A DNA stretch of 64,000 nt from Occallatibacter riparius (GTDB lineage: Bacteria; Acidobacteriota; Terriglobia; Terriglobales; Acidobacteriaceae). The translations under genes and the position numbers were made by a program. Within the stretch, counting starts at the first letter, position 1. Each line of letters begins with the position of its first letter. The stretch covers positions 310,001 through 374,000 of the forward strand of contig NZ_CP093313.1 of assembly GCF_025264625.1 (NCBI RefSeq), in the 5' to 3' direction. Below the pieces are notes generated by a model. It ran no database searches. It had not been told where the DNA came from and saw nothing but the letters and a program-made list of their open reading frames with translations. Positions 1 through 9,371 of the stretch are shown here, piece by piece.

Positions 1-910
1 TCGCACTTTAGGCATGCTGGCTGATCTGCCTGAAAAGGAGCTGATCGCGCGCATGGGTCAACCAGGCATGCGCCTGCGCCGGCTTGCGCGTGGTGAAATG
101 CCGCATCTCTTAGAGCCCGTCGAACCGGAGTTCACGCTTGCCGAACGGATGGAACTCGACTCGCCTATCGAAGCACTGGATGCACTTCTCTTCGTTGCGA
201 ACATGATGCTTGAGCAGTTGATCGTGCGCGCAAACAGCCGCGTTCTCGCACTGGCTTCGGTCACTATCACATTGAAGCTTGAGGGCGGCGCGACACATGC
301 ACGCACTGTCCGCCCCGCACTGCCCACTAATGATCGTGCATTGTGGCTCAAACTTCTTCATCTGGATCTCGAAGCGCATCCACCGCAGGCTGCCATTTTG
401 GCGGCATCCCTCGAGGCCGAACCTGGAAACACAAGCAAGGTGCAGCTGGGCCTGTTCTCTCCGCAATTGCCTGAGGCTTCACGGCTCGACGTCACCCTTG
501 CCCGCATTCGCGCCATCGTCGGCGAGGAAAATGTAGGCCGCGCAGTCCTGAAGGAGACGCATGAAATGGACGCGTATTCCATCGAACCTTTTCAACTTCC
601 TTCTTCAAAACCCGCTACAGTTTCGAATTCCTCATCGCGTTCGGCTGTCCGTCGTCTGCGCCCGGCTGAAGAAATCTTTGTGACATCCAACAGCCAGCAA
701 CCAGCAGCATTCGTCTTTCGCGGCACTCACTATGCGGTGGAGCGCGCCTATGGTCCGTGGTTAAGCAGCGGCGAATGGTGGAAACAATCTTTGTGGGGAT
801 GCGAGCAGTGGGACCTTATCGCTCGCGCGCAAGACGGCGCAATGCTGTGCTGCTGCGTCGTGCGTGACGTCTTGCGCAATCAATGGCAGATGGCTGGTCT
901 TTATGACTGA
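1..910 (+). CDS. imuB: ImuB, C-terminal part (5' end outside window)
   Basis: ImuB is a catalytically inactive Y-family polymerase relative that links the sliding clamp to DnaE2 in SOS-induced mutagenic repair. Only the last roughly 300 residues are present. The reading frame is open to the first base, so the ATG at 14 is probably internal. The identifying part is the C-terminal tail, with a GPW..SGEWW stretch, a tryptophan-rich segment and a final GLYD, as in ImuB proteins that end around SGEWW...GLFD. The polymerase palm lies upstream and cannot be assessed. The stop overlaps the dnaE2 start by 8 bp (ATGACTGA), which implies translational coupling. An imuA gene would be expected just upstream, outside the window. 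Confidence 0.82.
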   Translation, partial: RTLGMLADLPEKELIARMGQPGMRLRRLARGEMPHLLEPVEPEFTLAERMELDSPIEALDALLFVANMMLEQLIVRANSRVLALASVTITLKLEGGATHARTVRPALPTNDRALWLKLLHLDLEAHPPQAAILAASLEAEPGNTSKVQLGLFSPQLPEASRLDVTLARIRAIVGEENVGRAVLKETHEMDAYSIEPFQLPSSKPATVSNSSSRSAVRRLRPAEEIFVTSNSQQPAAFVFRGTHYAVERAYGPWLSSGEWWKQSLWGCEQWDLIARAQDGAMLCCCVVRDVLRNQWQMAGLYD

Positions 911-3900
911 GCAGTACATCGAGATGCATGCCGCCAGCGCATTCAGCTTTCTGCAGGCAGCCTCCGCACCTGAGGATCTGATCGAACGCGCGGTGGCCAT
1001 AGAAATGCCGGCGATGGCGCTGACGGATCACAACGGCGTATATGGCGCGGCGCGTTTTCATACAAACGCGGAACGGAATGACATTCGCGCCCATATCGGC
1101 GCGGAGATTTCCGTATCCAGTTTTGGGCCGCGTCTGACGCCTCCCGCATGGCTGCCGCACCAGCACATCACAGAACCAGCGCGCCTGCCGCTGCTCTGCG
1201 AATCGCGCGAAGGCTACCAGAATCTCTGCCAGCTCATCACGCAATTCAAAATGCGCGAGACGAAAAAGGGCGCTGGAGCAGCGACTTTTGACGACCTGAG
1301 CCAGTACGCATCCGGCCTTGTTTGCCTGACCGGTGGGGATGAGGGCCCGCTGGCCGCTGCTCTTGCACATGGCGGTGAAGATGCCGGGCGAGAAGTGGTC
1401 GAACGACTGATGCGCATCTTCGGACGCGAGAATGTCTACGTCGAATTGCAACGCCACCAGGAGCGCGAAGAAGAGGGTCGCAACCAGGCAGCCCTCCGTA
1501 TCGCAAGTTATCTGAAGCTACCGGTGCTTGCCACCAACGGCGTACGCTATGCAACTGCCTATGATCGTGAAGTTCAGGACCTGTTCACATCCATCAACCA
1601 TCATGTCGAACTCGACCAGGCCGGCCGGCTGCTTGCCCTCAACAGCCGGCGCTATTTGCGCTCCGCGCGTGAAATGGCAACGCTCTTTCGCGACATTCCC
1701 AGAGCGATCGAGAACACCATCGCTCTCTCTTCGCGGCTGAAGTTCCGGTTGAACGATCTTGGCTATGAGTTTCCCCGTTATCCCGTACCCGACGGCGAAA
1801 CCATGGAAAGCTTCCTGCGCAAGCGTGTCGCCGAGGGCGTCGAGCGCCGCTATGGCAGAGCCAGCCGCGATCTGCTCAACCGCGCAAGGAAACAGGTTGA
1901 GCACGAGCTTTCTCTGATCGTGAGGCTCGGCTTCGAAGGCTACTTCCTGATCGTCTGGGACATCATTCGCTTCTGCAAGGAAAACGACATCCTCGTGCAG
2001 GGGCGCGGCAGCGCGGCCAATTCCGCCGTGTGCTATGCGCTGGAGATTACTGCCGTCGATCCTGTGGGAATGGATCTACTCTTCGAACGCTTCCTGAGCG
2101 AGAGCCGCAATGAATGGCCCGACATCGACCTCGATCTTCCCTCGGAAGAAAAACGCGAGCAGGCAATTCAATATGTATACCGCCGCTATGGCGAACTCGG
2201 CGCGGCAATGACAGCCAACGTCATTACTTATCGCAATAAGTCGGCTGCGCGTGAAGTCGGCAAAGCGCTTGGCTTTGACGAGGACACGCTGGGGCGCTTG
2301 TCGAGCCTCGTCGGGCAATGGGAGTGGCGCGGCAAAACCGACACCATGGCGCATTCCTTCCAGCATGCGGGCTTTGACACGCGCCATCCGCGAATCGCCA
2401 AATATCTTGAGCTTTCTATGCGCATCCAGAAGCTGCCGCGCCATCTTGGGCAGCACTCCGGCGGCATGGTCATTTGCCAGGGCCAGTTGAATAAGGTCGT
2501 TCCAATGGAACGATCGTCGATGCCGAACCGCCATGTCGTTCAATGGGACAAAGAAGATTGCGCCGATCTCGGCATCATCAAGGTCGACCTGCTCGGACTC
2601 GGCATGATGGCCGTGCTCAAGGATTGCATCGAGCTGATTCCTCCACACTATGGCGTTCAGGTCGATCTGGCGCATCTGCCGGAAGATGAGGAAGTCTACA
2701 AAACACTGCAAAGGGCAGACACGGTCGGCATGTTCCAGGTGGAGAGCCGGGCACAAATGGCGTCGCTGCCGCGCAACCGGCCTGAAAGATTCTATGACGT
2801 CGTTGTGCAGGTGGCGATTATCCGGCCCGGTCCCATCGTTGGCCAGATGATGCATCCATACATGCGCCGCAGGCAGAAGCGGGAAGAGGTCACGTATCCT
2901 CATCCGTCGCTCATACCGGTTCTGGAACGCACACTGGGCGTGCCGCTCTTTCAGGAGCAGTTGTTGCGTATGGCCATGACGGTTGCCAACTTTACCGGCG
3001 CGGAAGCCGATGAGCTGCGACGCGCTGTGGGGATGCGGCGTTCATGGGAGCGGATGAAAAACCTCGAATCGAAGCTTCGCGCTGGAATGAGTGCCAATGG
3101 CATCGACACAAAGACGCAGGACACGATCGTCCAGAACATCAGTTCGTTTGCTTTGTATGGTTTTCCTGAGAGCCATGCAGCGAGCTTTGCGCTCCTAGCG
3201 TATGCGTCGGCCTATTTCAAGGTGAAATACCTCGCCGCGTTCACTGCGGCGATTCTCAACAATCAGCCGATGGGTTTTTACTCTCCCGCGGTTTTGGTCA
3301 AAGACGCACAGCGTCACGGCCTGCGCATTAAGCCCATCGATGTGCAGATTTCAGACTGGCCCTGCACCATAGAGAACGAGGCCGATGGATCGCTCTCCGT
3401 GCGTCTCGGACTCGGCTATTCGAAGGGGTTGTCCAAGGCAAATGCTCAGGCAATTGTGGCTTCGCGTAATGCCGAAGGACCGTTCTGGTCGGCCGAAGAT
3501 CTCGCGCTGCGCGTTCCTTCGCTCTCCAAAAGAGAGCTCACGCGGCTCGCTCAGATTGGAGCGCTGAACAAGCTCGATGGAATCCATCATCGGCGCGACG
3601 CGCTATGGCAGGTGGTGCGAGCCGGCAAGCCGGAAGGTCCACTGCTGCGGCAGCATAGCGACTTCTTGCGCGATCCCTCTGAGGCGCTTCCATTAGCCCC
3701 GATGAATATCGAAGAGCGTCTCGTGGCGGACTATGCTGGAACCGGCCTTACCGTCGGCAAACATCCTTTGTACTATCGCCGCGCGGAATTGCGCAGGCAG
3801 AACATCTTGTCTGCAGTTGAATTGCGGAATCGCGAGCACGGAGAATATGTGCGCGCCGCCGGCTGCGTCATTGCACGGCAGCGGCCGGGCACAGCCAAAG

Positions 3901-4118
3901 GATTCATCTTCATTTCAATGGAGGACGAGACGGGCATCGCCAATGTAATTGTCACGCCCGACCTTTACGACCGCGACAGGCTTGTTGTCACGCGAAGCAA
4001 GTTTCTGCTCGTTGAAGGTGTACTTCAAAATCAGGATGAAGTTATCCATGTAAAAGCGGATCGTCTGACCCCTCTGGCCGGCACGGCTTTTGAAGTGCGC
4101 TCGCATGACTTCCACTGA
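903..4118 (+). CDS. dnaE2: Error-prone DNA polymerase III alpha subunit DnaE2 (ImuC)
   Basis: This is the polymerase of the ImuA/ImuB/DnaE2 mutasome, which performs translesion synthesis after DNA damage. At 1071 residues it has the usual DnaE2 length. An N-terminal PHP domain (about residues 5-240) begins MHAASAFSFLQ and continues with ALTDHNGVYGA. The C-family palm carries GRGSAANSAVCYALE, the catalytic Asp pair in PDIDLDLPSEE, and VDLLGLGMM. Next come the fingers region with IIRPGPIVGQMMHPY and LFQEQLL, and a C-terminal OB fold with a GFIFISMEDETG strand. The start at 903 is preferred to the in-frame ATG at 864, because MTEQYIEMHAASAFSFLQ matches family N-termini and gives the 8-bp overlap with imuB. 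The first PHP metal motif reads HAA rather than HxH, consistent with a PHP domain lacking exonuclease activity. Confidence 0.95.
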   Translation: MTEQYIEMHAASAFSFLQAASAPEDLIERAVAIEMPAMALTDHNGVYGAARFHTNAERNDIRAHIGAEISVSSFGPRLTPPAWLPHQHITEPARLPLLCESREGYQNLCQLITQFKMRETKKGAGAATFDDLSQYASGLVCLTGGDEGPLAAALAHGGEDAGREVVERLMRIFGRENVYVELQRHQEREEEGRNQAALRIASYLKLPVLATNGVRYATAYDREVQDLFTSINHHVELDQAGRLLALNSRRYLRSAREMATLFRDIPRAIENTIALSSRLKFRLNDLGYEFPRYPVPDGETMESFLRKRVAEGVERRYGRASRDLLNRARKQVEHELSLIVRLGFEGYFLIVWDIIRFCKENDILVQGRGSAANSAVCYALEITAVDPVGMDLLFERFLSESRNEWPDIDLDLPSEEKREQAIQYVYRRYGELGAAMTANVITYRNKSAAREVGKALGFDEDTLGRLSSLVGQWEWRGKTDTMAHSFQHAGFDTRHPRIAKYLELSMRIQKLPRHLGQHSGGMVICQGQLNKVVPMERSSMPNRHVVQWDKEDCADLGIIKVDLLGLGMMAVLKDCIELIPPHYGVQVDLAHLPEDEEVYKTLQRADTVGMFQVESRAQMASLPRNRPERFYDVVVQVAIIRPGPIVGQMMHPYMRRRQKREEVTYPHPSLIPVLERTLGVPLFQEQLLRMAMTVANFTGAEADELRRAVGMRRSWERMKNLESKLRAGMSANGIDTKTQDTIVQNISSFALYGFPESHAASFALLAYASAYFKVKYLAAFTAAILNNQPMGFYSPAVLVKDAQRHGLRIKPIDVQISDWPCTIENEADGSLSVRLGLGYSKGLSKANAQAIVASRNAEGPFWSAEDLALRVPSLSKRELTRLAQIGALNKLDGIHHRRDALWQVVRAGKPEGPLLRQHSDFLRDPSEALPLAPMNIEERLVADYAGTGLTVGKHPLYYRRAELRRQNILSAVELRNREHGEYVRAAGCVIARQRPGTAKGFIFISMEDETGIANVIVTPDLYDRDRLVVTRSKFLLVEGVLQNQDEVIHVKADRLTPLAGTAFEVRSHDFH

Positions 4119-4183
4119 CAGGCGGGTCTTGCAACCAAATGGATCCCGGTTCGTCTGAAATCAGTAGATGGTAGACTCGATAC

Positions 4184-4552
4184 ATGCGAGGTAGGTTTCA
4201 CCTGAGCCGCCGTGGTCTCATAGTTCTTGGGGCCGTGCTGTGCTTCCTCGCTGCCGCGTTCGCCTTCGAGGCGAAGGTCGCCTGGTTCAGCCCTTCGGGA
4301 ACCCCCGTCGCGCAGATTAGCGCCTCGAAGCTCCAGCCGGCTGACGCACCCAGGCTCATGGCGCAGGCTCTGGCCGCGCCCGCGACTACACAGCACTCAC
4401 TGGCTGAAGTCCCTCTTCTGCTTGCATTTGCGTTACTAATATTCCCAATCGCGTGTTTCTACTTCCGCAGATCGATGCTTGACGGAGCAGAGACTCAGGC
4501 TTTCTCGGGCTTCTCTTCGCCACTTTTCCGGCGTCCTCCTCCACAATCCTAG
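4184..4552 (+). CDS. Small hypothetical membrane protein
   Basis: This 122-residue protein has no recognised family. It has a basic N-terminus (MRGRFHLSRRG), a hydrophobic helix at about residues 12-30, a 45-residue polar linker rich in Ala and Pro, and a second helix at about residues 74-92 that ends at FYFRRS. The topology suggests a hairpin in the inner membrane with both ends in the cytoplasm. The ribosome-binding site is weak. It lies 65 bp downstream of dnaE2 on the same strand and about 210 bp upstream of the efflux operon, with no visible link to either. The two clean transmembrane stretches support a real gene, but the call rests on the ORF alone. Confidence 0.5.
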   Translation: MRGRFHLSRRGLIVLGAVLCFLAAAFAFEAKVAWFSPSGTPVAQISASKLQPADAPRLMAQALAAPATTQHSLAEVPLLLAFALLIFPIACFYFRRSMLDGAETQAFSGFSSPLFRRPPPQS

Positions 4553-4764
4553 ATTCGTTCGAGCACTTAGCTCGCGGCAGGGTTCATTCACCCAACCGTT
4601 TCCGGCATTGAACCATGCGCCGGAACGGGCAGCCGACGAGCCGTTTTCGCGGTGTGCACAGTCCGAGCCGGGGCACTTCCCCTATGCGACCAGCGTCCGG
4701 ACCCATTCGCCCCCTCCACACCATGACCTATGAAGCGAAAGCCGAGACAGGAGTAAGCCTCGCA

Positions 4765-6138
4765 ATGCCTACGAACTATGAAAGAACCGCTATCCGGGCT
4801 CTTCGGAACTGCGGAGCGGTCGTCGCGACGGCCTTTGCCGTCATTCATCTCAGCGCCTGCCGCTCTCAGGGTGACGACAGCGCCAACGCACGCGCAGCAT
4901 CTATCCCTGCGGCCCGCGTGGCCATTGCCCAGCGCGGCGACATCAGCCACGTCCTCACCTTGGCCGGTCAGTTCCAGCCTTATCAGGTGGTTGATGTTCA
5001 CCCCAAGGTCTCCGGGTACATGCGCAAGATCAACGTCGACATCGGAGATATCGTCCACGAAGGGCAGTCCCTTGCGACTCTCGAAGTTCCGGAGCTGAAG
5101 GCGCAACTCCAGCAGACCGTCTTCCAGGTCGATCAGAGCAAAGAGGAGATCACGCGCGCACAGCACGAGATCAATCGTGCTGAAGCGCAGCACCAGGCCT
5201 TGCACGAACAGTACGTTCGCTTGCAGCAAGCCGGGCAGGGACATCCCGGCCTGATCGCAGAACAGGAACTCGACAACGCTCGAGCGGCCGATCTGTCGGC
5301 AGAAGCCCAGGCCGACGCAGCCCGCGCCGCCTTGGCCGGCGCCAAACAGCACCTCGGTTCCGCCCAGTCTGAGAACCAGCGCGTGCAGGCGCTGCACGAT
5401 TACACCAACGTGGTCGCCCCAATTTCCGGCGTCGTGGTCTGGCGCTATGCGGACACAGGCGCACTCATCCAGGGTGGAACCAATTCGAATAGCCAGGACC
5501 TGCCGATTGTCCGGCTTTCGCAGAGTTCGCTGCTCCGCCTCCGCCTGCCCGTCCCGGAAGGTGACGTGCGCTATGTTCGCGACGGTGATCAGGTGCAGGT
5601 TCGCGTGGATGCCATCAACCGATCTCTCACGGGTAAGGTCGTCCGCTTCACGCGAGACGTCAATTTCGAGACCCGCACCATGGAGACCGAAGTCGACGTC
5701 GATAACAAGGATCTCTCCATCTCGCCGGGCATGTATGCCAATACGATGCTGCGCCTGGCGCACGTCGATAGAGTGGTCACAATCCCAATCGAGGCGATTG
5801 TTCTTCAGGGCAGGCAGCAGGTTGTCTATGCTCTGGACGATTCCAACCATGTTCACGTCCGGCAGGTGCAGGTTGGCATCGAGGGTTCGAAACTCGCCGA
5901 AATCAAAAGTGGTCTTCAACCAGGTGAGCGCGTCATCCTCGGAGGCCAGGAGAAATATCAGGACGGCGAAGTAGTCAGCCCTGCAGTGGCCGAGAGTCCG
6001 GCCTCTGAAACGCAGCAGGAAACCGGCGGCACGATCGATTTGAAAGCTGATCAGCCTGATGGTCGCACTGACTCCGAATCGCCCGCGCCTCCGCCTGCGA
6101 GCCAACCCGCAAAGCCCTCCAGCGGAGGTGCGCGGTAA
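4765..6138 (+). CDS. RND efflux periplasmic adaptor (HlyD/MFP family), lipoprotein-like
   Basis: This subunit bridges the inner-membrane RND pump and the TolC channel in a tripartite efflux complex. The start is placed at 4765 (MPTNYERTAI), because AGGAG at 4749-4753 precedes it and the protein then opens with a hydrophobic segment ending in HLSACRSQ, which resembles a lipobox. The longer in-frame ATG at 4615 has no such support. Features in order are a biotinyl-lipoyl strand (VVDVHPKVSGYMRKINVDIGD), a coiled-coil hairpin of about 90 residues rich in Gln, Glu and Ala, the second lipoyl half (VVAPISGVVVWRY), a beta-barrel, a membrane-proximal domain, and a Pro/Ser/Glu-rich tail. Its TAA overlaps the next gene's ATG (TAATG). 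The substrate cannot be read from sequence. Confidence 0.9.
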   Translation: MPTNYERTAIRALRNCGAVVATAFAVIHLSACRSQGDDSANARAASIPAARVAIAQRGDISHVLTLAGQFQPYQVVDVHPKVSGYMRKINVDIGDIVHEGQSLATLEVPELKAQLQQTVFQVDQSKEEITRAQHEINRAEAQHQALHEQYVRLQQAGQGHPGLIAEQELDNARAADLSAEAQADAARAALAGAKQHLGSAQSENQRVQALHDYTNVVAPISGVVVWRYADTGALIQGGTNSNSQDLPIVRLSQSSLLRLRLPVPEGDVRYVRDGDQVQVRVDAINRSLTGKVVRFTRDVNFETRTMETEVDVDNKDLSISPGMYANTMLRLAHVDRVVTIPIEAIVLQGRQQVVYALDDSNHVHVRQVQVGIEGSKLAEIKSGLQPGERVILGGQEKYQDGEVVSPAVAESPASETQQETGGTIDLKADQPDGRTDSESPAPPPASQPAKPSSGGAR

Positions 6139-9100
6139 TGCCGAAGTTTGCTCTCAAATATCCATTCTTCATTCTTATGATCTGCCTGGTCGTTGCGCTG
6201 GTGGGCACGTTCAGCGTGCTGCAAATGCCGGTGGACCTGTTTCCGCAAATCGACATGCCTGTCGTAGTGGTTGCCACGTTTTACAATGGCATGCCTCCGC
6301 AACAGATCGAGTCCGACATTACCAACACCTTCGAACGCTTCTTCACGCTGGCTGCCAATGTTGACCACAGCGAGTCGCGTTCGTTGACCGGCGTCAGCTT
6401 GATCAAGATTTACTTCAAGCCTGGCACTGATCCGAACGTCGCGGTGAGCAACATCGCCAACCTCGCGATGGCCGACCTGCGCCGGTTGCCTCCCGGCACG
6501 CTGCCGCCCGTCGTGCTCGGCATGGATGCCTCCACGCAGCCCGTTTGCCTGGTCACCCTCAAAGGCCAGGGCCTCAACGAGACAAGTCTCAAGGATTTGG
6601 CCCAGTTCCAGGTGCGTAACCAGATCTCCAGCGTGCAGGGCGCATCGGTTCCGCAGCCATATGGCGGGACTTATCGACAGATACAAATTTACGTTGACCC
6701 ACTCAAGCTCGAAGCCCACAACCTCTCGCTCAATGATGTCGTGCAGTCGGTCAACTCCTCCAACCTCATCCTGCCCGCCGGCGACGTGCGTATCGGCTCG
6801 AAGGATTTCAATATCTACGCCAACTCGCAATTCCCGGATGCGAAGTCGATGAATGCGATGCCGCTCAAAACGGTCGGCAATTCGTCGGTGCTGGTTGCCG
6901 ATGTCGGCAAGGCTGTGGACTCGGGTGCTCTGCAGTACAACATTGTGCGCATCGACGGCCAGAGATCGGTGTACGTTCCCATCTTCAAGCAGGGCGGCAA
7001 TTCCAACACCATCACCATCGTGAACGGAATCAAGGCCGCCGTGAAGAAGCTGGTCGACATTCCTGAGTCGCTCAAGACCGACGTAGTCTTCGATCAGTCG
7101 GTGTTCGTCAAGCTCGCCATCAGCAACGTGATCCGAGAAGCAGGTATCGGCCTGGTGCTCACGGGCATGATGATCCTGATCTTTCTGGGCAGCCCGCGCG
7201 CCACGGTCGCGGTGCTTCTGGCTGTTCCGCTGTCGATGGTCGTATGCCTGATGATCGACAACTATATGGGTGGCTCGATTAACACGATGGTGCTTGGCGG
7301 CTTGGCTCTAGTGTTTTCGCGGCTTATCGATAACGGCGTGATCGTGCTCGAGAACATCTTCCGCCACATGGAAGAAGGCGAATCCGTCTACGTTGCATCG
7401 GAGAACGGCGGGCAGGAAGTAGCCATGGCTGTGCTGGCCGCGACTTTCACCACGGCTATCGTGTTCTTCCCGGTCACGTTCTTCCACGGAGTCAGCAAGT
7501 ACATCTTCACACCGCTGGCTCTGGGCGTGGTGCTCTCGATCTTTGCCTCGTATTTCTTCGCCATGACTGTGGTGCCACTCTACTGCGCCAAATTCATCAA
7601 CGTCCATGACGAAGAAGGCGACCACAAGAACAAGAAGACTGGCTACTTTGCGCGGTTCGACCGCTGGTTCAACGCCAAGTTCCAGCGCATGCTCGACTGG
7701 TATGAAGGCTTGGCCTATCGGGCGATGAAGCGGCCGGCGTTCACGGCGGGCGTGATTCTGGGCGCTGTCGCACTGCTGCTTGTTGCGAGCTTTCCGTTCC
7801 TCGGCCGTGCCTACTTCCCGCGCACCGATCCGGGGCAGTTCGTAATTAATCTGCGCATGCCTGCGGGCACGCGGCTTGAGGTGAGCAACGATTACGTAGC
7901 CAAGGTCGAGGAGATCATCCGCAAGACCGTAGCTCCCGCGGACATGGACATGATCGTGTCCAACATCGGCGTCTATCCCGATCTATCCGCGATCTACACC
8001 TCCAACGCTTCAATGGATACTGCATTCGTGCAGACAAGCCTGAAGGAAGAGCACCACATCGGCAGCTACGAGTACATGCGCCGGGTGCAGCGCGAGGTCG
8101 AACGGCAGATGCCGGAACTCTCGGCCTACTACCAGGCCGGCGGCCTCGTGGACGCGGTCATCAACCAGGGCTTGCCCGCGCCCATTGACATTCAGATCCG
8201 GTCGCAGAACATGGACAAGTCCTACAATCTGGCAACTCAACTAGCGGCCAAAATCCAGGCCATGCCTAATGTTCGCAATGTGTATATCCCGCAGAGCCTG
8301 GATTATCCGGGGCTGGAGCTCAATATCGATCGCCAGCGCGCCAGCCTTGTGGGGCTGAACGCGAAAGAGGTGGTCGATGACGTGATCACGGCTCTCACTT
8401 CGAGCGGCATGGTCGCGCCAAGTTTCTGGATTGATCCGCACACCGGCAATAACTACCTGGTTACAGTCCAGTACGCCAACCACTGGATCAACCACATGTC
8501 GATGCAGGATCTTGAAAATATCCCGCTGCGTGCGAAACGCAATCCCGGCTTCACACCGGCGCAGCAGGCGCGGCAGGCCGGCGTGGTTCCAGCGGCGCTG
8601 GAGGGCGGCAGTTCCGGCGGCGGAGTCGTGACTCTCGGCTCCGTGGCTGACATTCACCAGATCAACACGCCCACCGAAGTCGACCACAACCAGATCCGCC
8701 GGGTGATCGACGTCTATGTGTCGCCCAAAACCGAAGCTCTTCAGGGCATCGGCAAGCAGATCGACAACTTGGTGGCGCACACGCAGCATGACAAGAACAC
8801 CGTCCTGCAGGTGCGCGGCGCCGTAGTGAGCATGAACGAGTCCTTCAAGGATTTTGGACTTGGCCTCATTATCGCCGTGCTGCTGGTGTATCTGATCCTG
8901 ATGGCGCAGTTCACATCGTTCATCGATCCATTCATCATCCTGATGGCCATTCCGCCGGGGCTGCTCGGTGTAGTCGTGTTCCTGATTCTCACCGGCAGCA
9001 CGCTCAACATCATGTCGCTGATGGGAGTGATCATGATGACCGGAGTCGTGGTGTCGAACAGCATCCTTATCGTGGAGTTCTCCAACGTGCTGCATGAACG

Positions 9101-9371
9101 AGGACTGCCCCTGATGGAGGCTACGGTGCAATCGTGCAAGGTGCGCCTGCGCCCCATCCTGATGACCTCGCTCGCCACGCTGCTGGGCATGATCCCCATG
9201 GCGCTCGGGCTTGAAGCGGGAAGCGAACAATACGCGCCACTGGCCCGCGCCATCATCGGCGGCCTCGGTGTTTCCGTGGTGGTGACAATGTTCCTCGTCC
9301 CCGCCGTCTACCTGGCCATTCACGGCCGCCGCGAAAAGGATCAGCCTGTGGTTGAGGGAGGACTCGCATGA
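6138..9371 (+). CDS. RND efflux permease (AcrB/MexB-like) with altered proton relay
   Basis: This is the inner-membrane pump of the tripartite system, 1077 residues. The N-terminus (MPKFALKYPFFILMICLVVALVGTF, residues 1-25) is TM1, followed by a duplicated porter/docking domain and a TM2-6 block. After a hydrophilic linker (HDEEGDHKNKK), the second half repeats the arrangement. The TM4 motif that reads VDDAIVVVEN in AcrB is IDNGVIVLEN here, keeping one Asp (D398) but replacing the second with Asn (N399). The TM10 Lys position is Ser973 (VVVSNSILIVEF). Proton coupling, if present, must therefore use a different residue set. The gene overlaps both neighbours (TAATG upstream, ATGA downstream), so adaptor, pump and TolC are one translationally coupled unit. 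Confidence 0.93.
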   Translation: MPKFALKYPFFILMICLVVALVGTFSVLQMPVDLFPQIDMPVVVVATFYNGMPPQQIESDITNTFERFFTLAANVDHSESRSLTGVSLIKIYFKPGTDPNVAVSNIANLAMADLRRLPPGTLPPVVLGMDASTQPVCLVTLKGQGLNETSLKDLAQFQVRNQISSVQGASVPQPYGGTYRQIQIYVDPLKLEAHNLSLNDVVQSVNSSNLILPAGDVRIGSKDFNIYANSQFPDAKSMNAMPLKTVGNSSVLVADVGKAVDSGALQYNIVRIDGQRSVYVPIFKQGGNSNTITIVNGIKAAVKKLVDIPESLKTDVVFDQSVFVKLAISNVIREAGIGLVLTGMMILIFLGSPRATVAVLLAVPLSMVVCLMIDNYMGGSINTMVLGGLALVFSRLIDNGVIVLENIFRHMEEGESVYVASENGGQEVAMAVLAATFTTAIVFFPVTFFHGVSKYIFTPLALGVVLSIFASYFFAMTVVPLYCAKFINVHDEEGDHKNKKTGYFARFDRWFNAKFQRMLDWYEGLAYRAMKRPAFTAGVILGAVALLLVASFPFLGRAYFPRTDPGQFVINLRMPAGTRLEVSNDYVAKVEEIIRKTVAPADMDMIVSNIGVYPDLSAIYTSNASMDTAFVQTSLKEEHHIGSYEYMRRVQREVERQMPELSAYYQAGGLVDAVINQGLPAPIDIQIRSQNMDKSYNLATQLAAKIQAMPNVRNVYIPQSLDYPGLELNIDRQRASLVGLNAKEVVDDVITALTSSGMVAPSFWIDPHTGNNYLVTVQYANHWINHMSMQDLENIPLRAKRNPGFTPAQQARQAGVVPAALEGGSSGGGVVTLGSVADIHQINTPTEVDHNQIRRVIDVYVSPKTEALQGIGKQIDNLVAHTQHDKNTVLQVRGAVVSMNESFKDFGLGLIIAVLLVYLILMAQFTSFIDPFIILMAIPPGLLGVVVFLILTGSTLNIMSLMGVIMMTGVVVSNSILIVEFSNVLHERGLPLMEATVQSCKVRLRPILMTSLATLLGMIPMALGLEAGSEQYAPLARAIIGGLGVSVVVTMFLVPAVYLAIHGRREKDQPVVEGGLA

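Noticed and set aside
4588-6105. 505-codon minus-strand ORF opposite the RND adaptor
   Set aside because: It is antisense to a gene with clear adaptor domains and operon overlap; its translation has no recognisable features.
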